A DNA stretch of 8,291 nt from NCBI GenBank assembly GCA_002437565.1, contig DJQL01000021.1, forward strand, positions 6,792 to 15,082. The letters are read 5' to 3'. The translations under genes and the position numbers were made by a program. The stretch comes from Prevotella sp. UBA6387 (lineage in GTDB: Bacteria; Bacteroidota; Bacteroidia; Bacteroidales; Bacteroidaceae). The notes under the pieces are model-generated. The model was not told where the DNA came from and did no database searches. It saw only the letters and a list, made by a program, of their open reading frames with translations. This document shows positions 6,362 through 8,291 of the stretch, one piece after another (the stretch's first letter is position 1; every line of letters begins with the position of its first letter).

Positions 6362-7249
6362 ATGAGAATAGATAAATTATTCGTCATTGGCGCGATGCTT
6401 GCTGGTGCGTTCGCTTTCTCGGCTTGCAGCGACAACGATGACTACAAGGCAGGCGAGCCCGCTGGCGAGAACAATGTGACGTTCCTGACCTATTCCAACC
6501 CCGTGATGGAAAAGACGGCCACCACTTTTGACGTGACGCTCAACCGCCACACCACTCAGGGCACTCTCAGCGTGCCCGTGGAGAAGCTCATCGTGCCCGA
6601 GGGCTGGAACGTGCCCGAAACGGCGAGCTTCGCGGCTGGCGACTCGTTGGCCACGATCACGGTGACACCTGCCGCCGACATGAGCCTGAACACTGACTAC
6701 CAATTCGTGATTCGCGTGCCAGAGAGCTATACCAACTCTTATAAGCAGAACTATGGTCACGAGACCAACACCTATAAGGTGGAAGTGGTGAAGGAAGACT
6801 ACGAGACATTCGCAACCGGCACCTACGACGAGACGTTCTTCGCTGAAGCGCAGTGGCCTGTGACCATAGAGTATTCGCCCGCTCTCGACGTGTATCGCAT
6901 CAAGAACATGTTGGAGCCTATTGACGACGTGGCTGGTTACCACTTCTACTTCAAGTGGAACAAGGAGACTGGCGATAAGCAGAGCTTCACGTTGTGCGCC
7001 TCCGACGGTGGCGAGCAGACCAGCACGCAGGCCGGATTCGAGTATGGCAACTATGGCATGGTGAGCTATGGTTGGGCAGCGGAAACCAATGACCCGTCAA
7101 AATATACAGGCGAGGCCAACAAGGCCAACTTCGGTGGCTACGTGGCTTCCGAGAACATGTTTGTGCTGCCTTGGAAACACAACGTCAGCGCCGGCTCGTT
7201 TGGCGTGGGCACCGACTTCATTCGCGACGTGAAGTTCGCGAACAAGTAA
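6362..7249 (+). CDS. Surface lipoprotein of the SusCD operon, Calx-beta-like N-terminal region, function unknown
   Basis: This 295-residue protein has a lipoprotein signal peptide ending FSAC (Cys22), followed by SDNDDY, an acidic motif consistent with surface display. Residues of about 38-145 read as a beta-sandwich of Calx-beta type: FDVTLNRHTTQGTLSVPV, then FAAGDSLATITVTP and YQFVIRVPE. Residues 146-295 form a second, beta-rich part beginning YETFATGTYDETFFAE and including VYRIKNM, a style common in Bacteroidota operon lipoproteins but which I cannot assign to a named family. It starts 37 bp after the SusD gene and ends just before the terminators, so it is the last gene of the operon. Third-position lipoproteins in such operons often bind the same ligand at the cell surface (SusE/SusF or SGBP role). 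By position this is a candidate auxiliary binding protein, not an established one. No enzymatic motif is evident. Confidence 0.8.
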   Translation: MRIDKLFVIGAMLAGAFAFSACSDNDDYKAGEPAGENNVTFLTYSNPVMEKTATTFDVTLNRHTTQGTLSVPVEKLIVPEGWNVPETASFAAGDSLATITVTPAADMSLNTDYQFVIRVPESYTNSYKQNYGHETNTYKVEVVKEDYETFATGTYDETFFAEAQWPVTIEYSPALDVYRIKNMLEPIDDVAGYHFYFKWNKETGDKQSFTLCASDGGEQTSTQAGFEYGNYGMVSYGWAAETNDPSKYTGEANKANFGGYVASENMFVLPWKHNVSAGSFGVGTDFIRDVKFANK

Positions 7250-7276
7250 ATAATGCGTAGAAACAGTGTGATTCCT

Positions 7277-7304
7277 TGCAAGATGCCTTCTTAGGCATCT
7301 TGCA
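7277..7304. terminator. Perfect hairpin after the operon (probable terminator or 3' stabiliser)
   Basis: TGCAAGATGCCT at 7277-7288 and AGGCATCTTGCA at 7293-7304 pair perfectly over 12 bp around the tetraloop TCTT. It begins 28 bp after the stop codon of the third operon gene. The following bases are A/T-rich (TAATATAAAAAA) but not a T-run, so it may protect the mRNA 3' end or assist the stronger terminator directly downstream. Confidence 0.6.
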
Positions 7305-7311
7305 TAATATA

Positions 7312-7349
7312 AAAAAGAGAGGCAAACCTAAAAGTTTGCCTCTCTTTTT
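7312..7349. terminator. Strong bidirectional intrinsic terminator
   Basis: A perfect 16-bp stem (7312-7327 with 7334-7349) around the loop CTAAAA has a GC-containing core, GAGAGGCAAAC, and ends in AAAAA on the left and TTTTT on the right. Read on the plus strand it gives a stem followed by a U-run; read on the minus strand it does the same. It should end the SusC/D operon and insulate the gene that starts at 7421. Confidence 0.9.
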
Positions 7350-7359
7350 GTCTTTTTAA

Positions 7360-7391
7360 TTTGCGTGTATGCCGATTTCTTCGTATCTTCG
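7360..7391 (+). promoter_or_regulatory. Candidate promoter for the AAA-ATPase-like gene
   Basis: TTTG at 7360-7363 and TATCTTCG at 7384-7391 are spaced by 20 bp. They match the Bacteroidota -33/-7 consensus with a single difference in the -7 element (TTCG for TTTG). A start near 7398 would give a leader of about 23 nt to the ATG at 7421. Its position between the terminator and the gene supports it, but the imperfect match leaves doubt. Confidence 0.5.
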
Positions 7392-7420
7392 AAGCGGAAA
7401 AGAAAAAGTGACACACAGAT

Positions 7421-8291
7421 ATGAAATATCCCATAGGCATACAAAACTTTGAGAGCCTTCGCAATGATGGTTACGTATATGTTGACAAGACTGCTCTTAT
7501 TTATAGACTTGTTAATGAAGGTCGCTACTACTTTCTGAGCCGTCCGCGTCGGTTTGGCAAGAGCCTGCTCATCTCCACCTTGGAGGCGTACCTGTCTGGC
7601 AAGAAAGAACTGTTCAAGGGTCTTGCCATCGAGCGGCTTGAAAAGGATTGGACGGAGTATCTCATATTCCATCTCGACTTGAACGTTGGTGAATACAAGA
7701 CGGAGGAGTCGCTCTATGAGAAGTTGGATGCCTTTCTCACTCCCTTGGAGCGGCAATACGGCACCTTGCCTTCGCTCCACGAGGCCGGCCAGCGCTTCGA
7801 GTACGTGATAGGGCAGGCCTACAAGAAGACCGGCAAGCGCGTCGTGATATTGGTTGACGAGTATGACAAGCCGTTGCTTGCCACCATCGCCCATCCCGAG
7901 TTGCAAGACAGTTTCCGCACGACGCTCAAGGCCTTCTATGGCGTGTTGAAGTCTATGGACGGCTGCATAAAGTTCGCCTTGCTCACGGGCGTGACGAAGT
8001 TTGGCAAGGTGAGCGTGTTCTCCGACCTTAACAACCTCATCGACCTGTCGATGGACGAGCGTTACCAAACCATCTGCGGCATAACAGAAGAGGAAATCCA
8101 CCGCTATTTTGAGGAATCTGTCCAAGAACTGTCCAAGAGCTATGGCATCAGTTATGAGGATGCTTTGTCCCGTCTCGAAAAATATTACGATGGCTACCAC
8201 TTTGTAGGGCATGGTGAAGGGATATATAACCCTTTCAGTTTGCTTAATACGCTTAGCCGACAGAAGTTCGGCCGCTACTGGTTTGAGACGG
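7421..8291 (+). CDS. AAA-ATPase-like / PD-(D/E)XK nuclease family protein, 3' end beyond the window
   Basis: The reading frame is open from the ATG at 7421 to the window edge, giving 290 visible residues. It begins MKYPIGIQNFESLRNDGYVY, typical of the AAA-ATPase-like family that is abundant in Bacteroidota and normally carries a C-terminal PD-(D/E)XK nuclease-like domain (DUF1703 type) over roughly 500-600 residues in total. A P-loop variant lies at 40-48 (SRPRRFGKS), a Walker B-like strand at 141-149 (VVILVDEYD), and further family signatures are LLTGVTKFGKVSVFSDLNNL and YYDGYHF. The nuclease part would lie beyond the window, so whether it is intact is unknown. The cellular role of this family is not established; a link to mobile DNA or defence has been suggested but is not shown here. 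It is separated from the upstream operon by the strong terminator. Confidence 0.93.
   Translation, partial: MKYPIGIQNFESLRNDGYVYVDKTALIYRLVNEGRYYFLSRPRRFGKSLLISTLEAYLSGKKELFKGLAIERLEKDWTEYLIFHLDLNVGEYKTEESLYEKLDAFLTPLERQYGTLPSLHEAGQRFEYVIGQAYKKTGKRVVILVDEYDKPLLATIAHPELQDSFRTTLKAFYGVLKSMDGCIKFALLTGVTKFGKVSVFSDLNNLIDLSMDERYQTICGITEEEIHRYFEESVQELSKSYGISYEDALSRLEKYYDGYHFVGHGEGIYNPFSLLNTLSRQKFGRYWFET

Noticed and set aside
5575..6435. Minus-strand open frame of 286 codons opposite the SusD gene and into the third gene.
   Set aside because: It is a shadow of GC-rich coding DNA: it covers the SusD C-terminal hallmarks on the other strand and shows no domain of its own.
7328..8212. Long open frame on the minus strand (294 codons) at the right end.
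   Set aside because: It lies entirely opposite the AAA-ATPase-like gene on the plus strand, whose P-loop, Walker B and family signatures are clear; the minus frame has no recognisable protein features.
1..8291. CRISPR array, tRNA or rRNA genes.
   Set aside because: No regularly spaced direct repeats and no recognisable tRNA or rRNA sequence were seen on reading the window.

Overview
This window looks like a Bacteroidales genome, possibly Prevotellaceae although that is tentative. The reasons are a SusC/SusD outer-membrane uptake pair, lipoproteins with the acidic residues after the lipobox Cys that are common in this phylum, promoters of the Bacteroidota type (TTTG, about 19-20 bp, TAnnTTTG), start codons without Shine-Dalgarno sequences, and a Bacteroidota-type tyrosine recombinase. 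Coding DNA is fairly GC-rich and the gaps are AT-rich.

Layout. Positions 1-1264 form what appears to be an invertible DNA cassette. It is bounded by a perfect 39-bp inverted repeat (1-39 and 1226-1264) and contains a tyrosine site-specific recombinase gene (72-1013) plus an AT-rich stretch. That stretch carries a very good Bacteroidota promoter (TTTG at 1144-1147, 19 bp, TAATTTTG at 1167-1174) pointing out across the right repeat. Downstream is a three-gene operon: SusC/RagA-type TonB-dependent transporter (1312-4572), SusD/RagB-type lipoprotein (4639-6324) and an unrecognised surface lipoprotein with a Calx-beta-like N-terminal region (6362-7249). Two hairpins at 7277-7304 and 7312-7349 close the operon; the second is a textbook terminator that should work in both directions. 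After them a separate gene begins at 7421, an AAA-ATPase-like/PD-(D/E)XK family protein that runs off the right edge.

How it works together (inference). In the orientation seen here the promoter faces susC, so the uptake operon would be ON. Inversion between the two repeats by the encoded recombinase would turn the promoter away from susC and towards whatever lies left of the window. The cassette would thus be a self-contained phase-variation switch for an outer-membrane nutrient importer. No carbohydrate-active enzyme, sensor-regulator or ECF sigma/anti-sigma gene is visible next to the SusC/D pair, so the ligand cannot be predicted, and inversion may be its main control.

Most interesting points: each repeat contains a smaller dyad (9-bp arms, 8 of 9 identical, around an asymmetric 7-bp spacer) that looks like a tyrosine-recombinase core site. 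The recombinase has no arginine in the motif where catalytic Arg I is expected. No recombinase promoter is evident inside the cassette, so its expression may depend on orientation.
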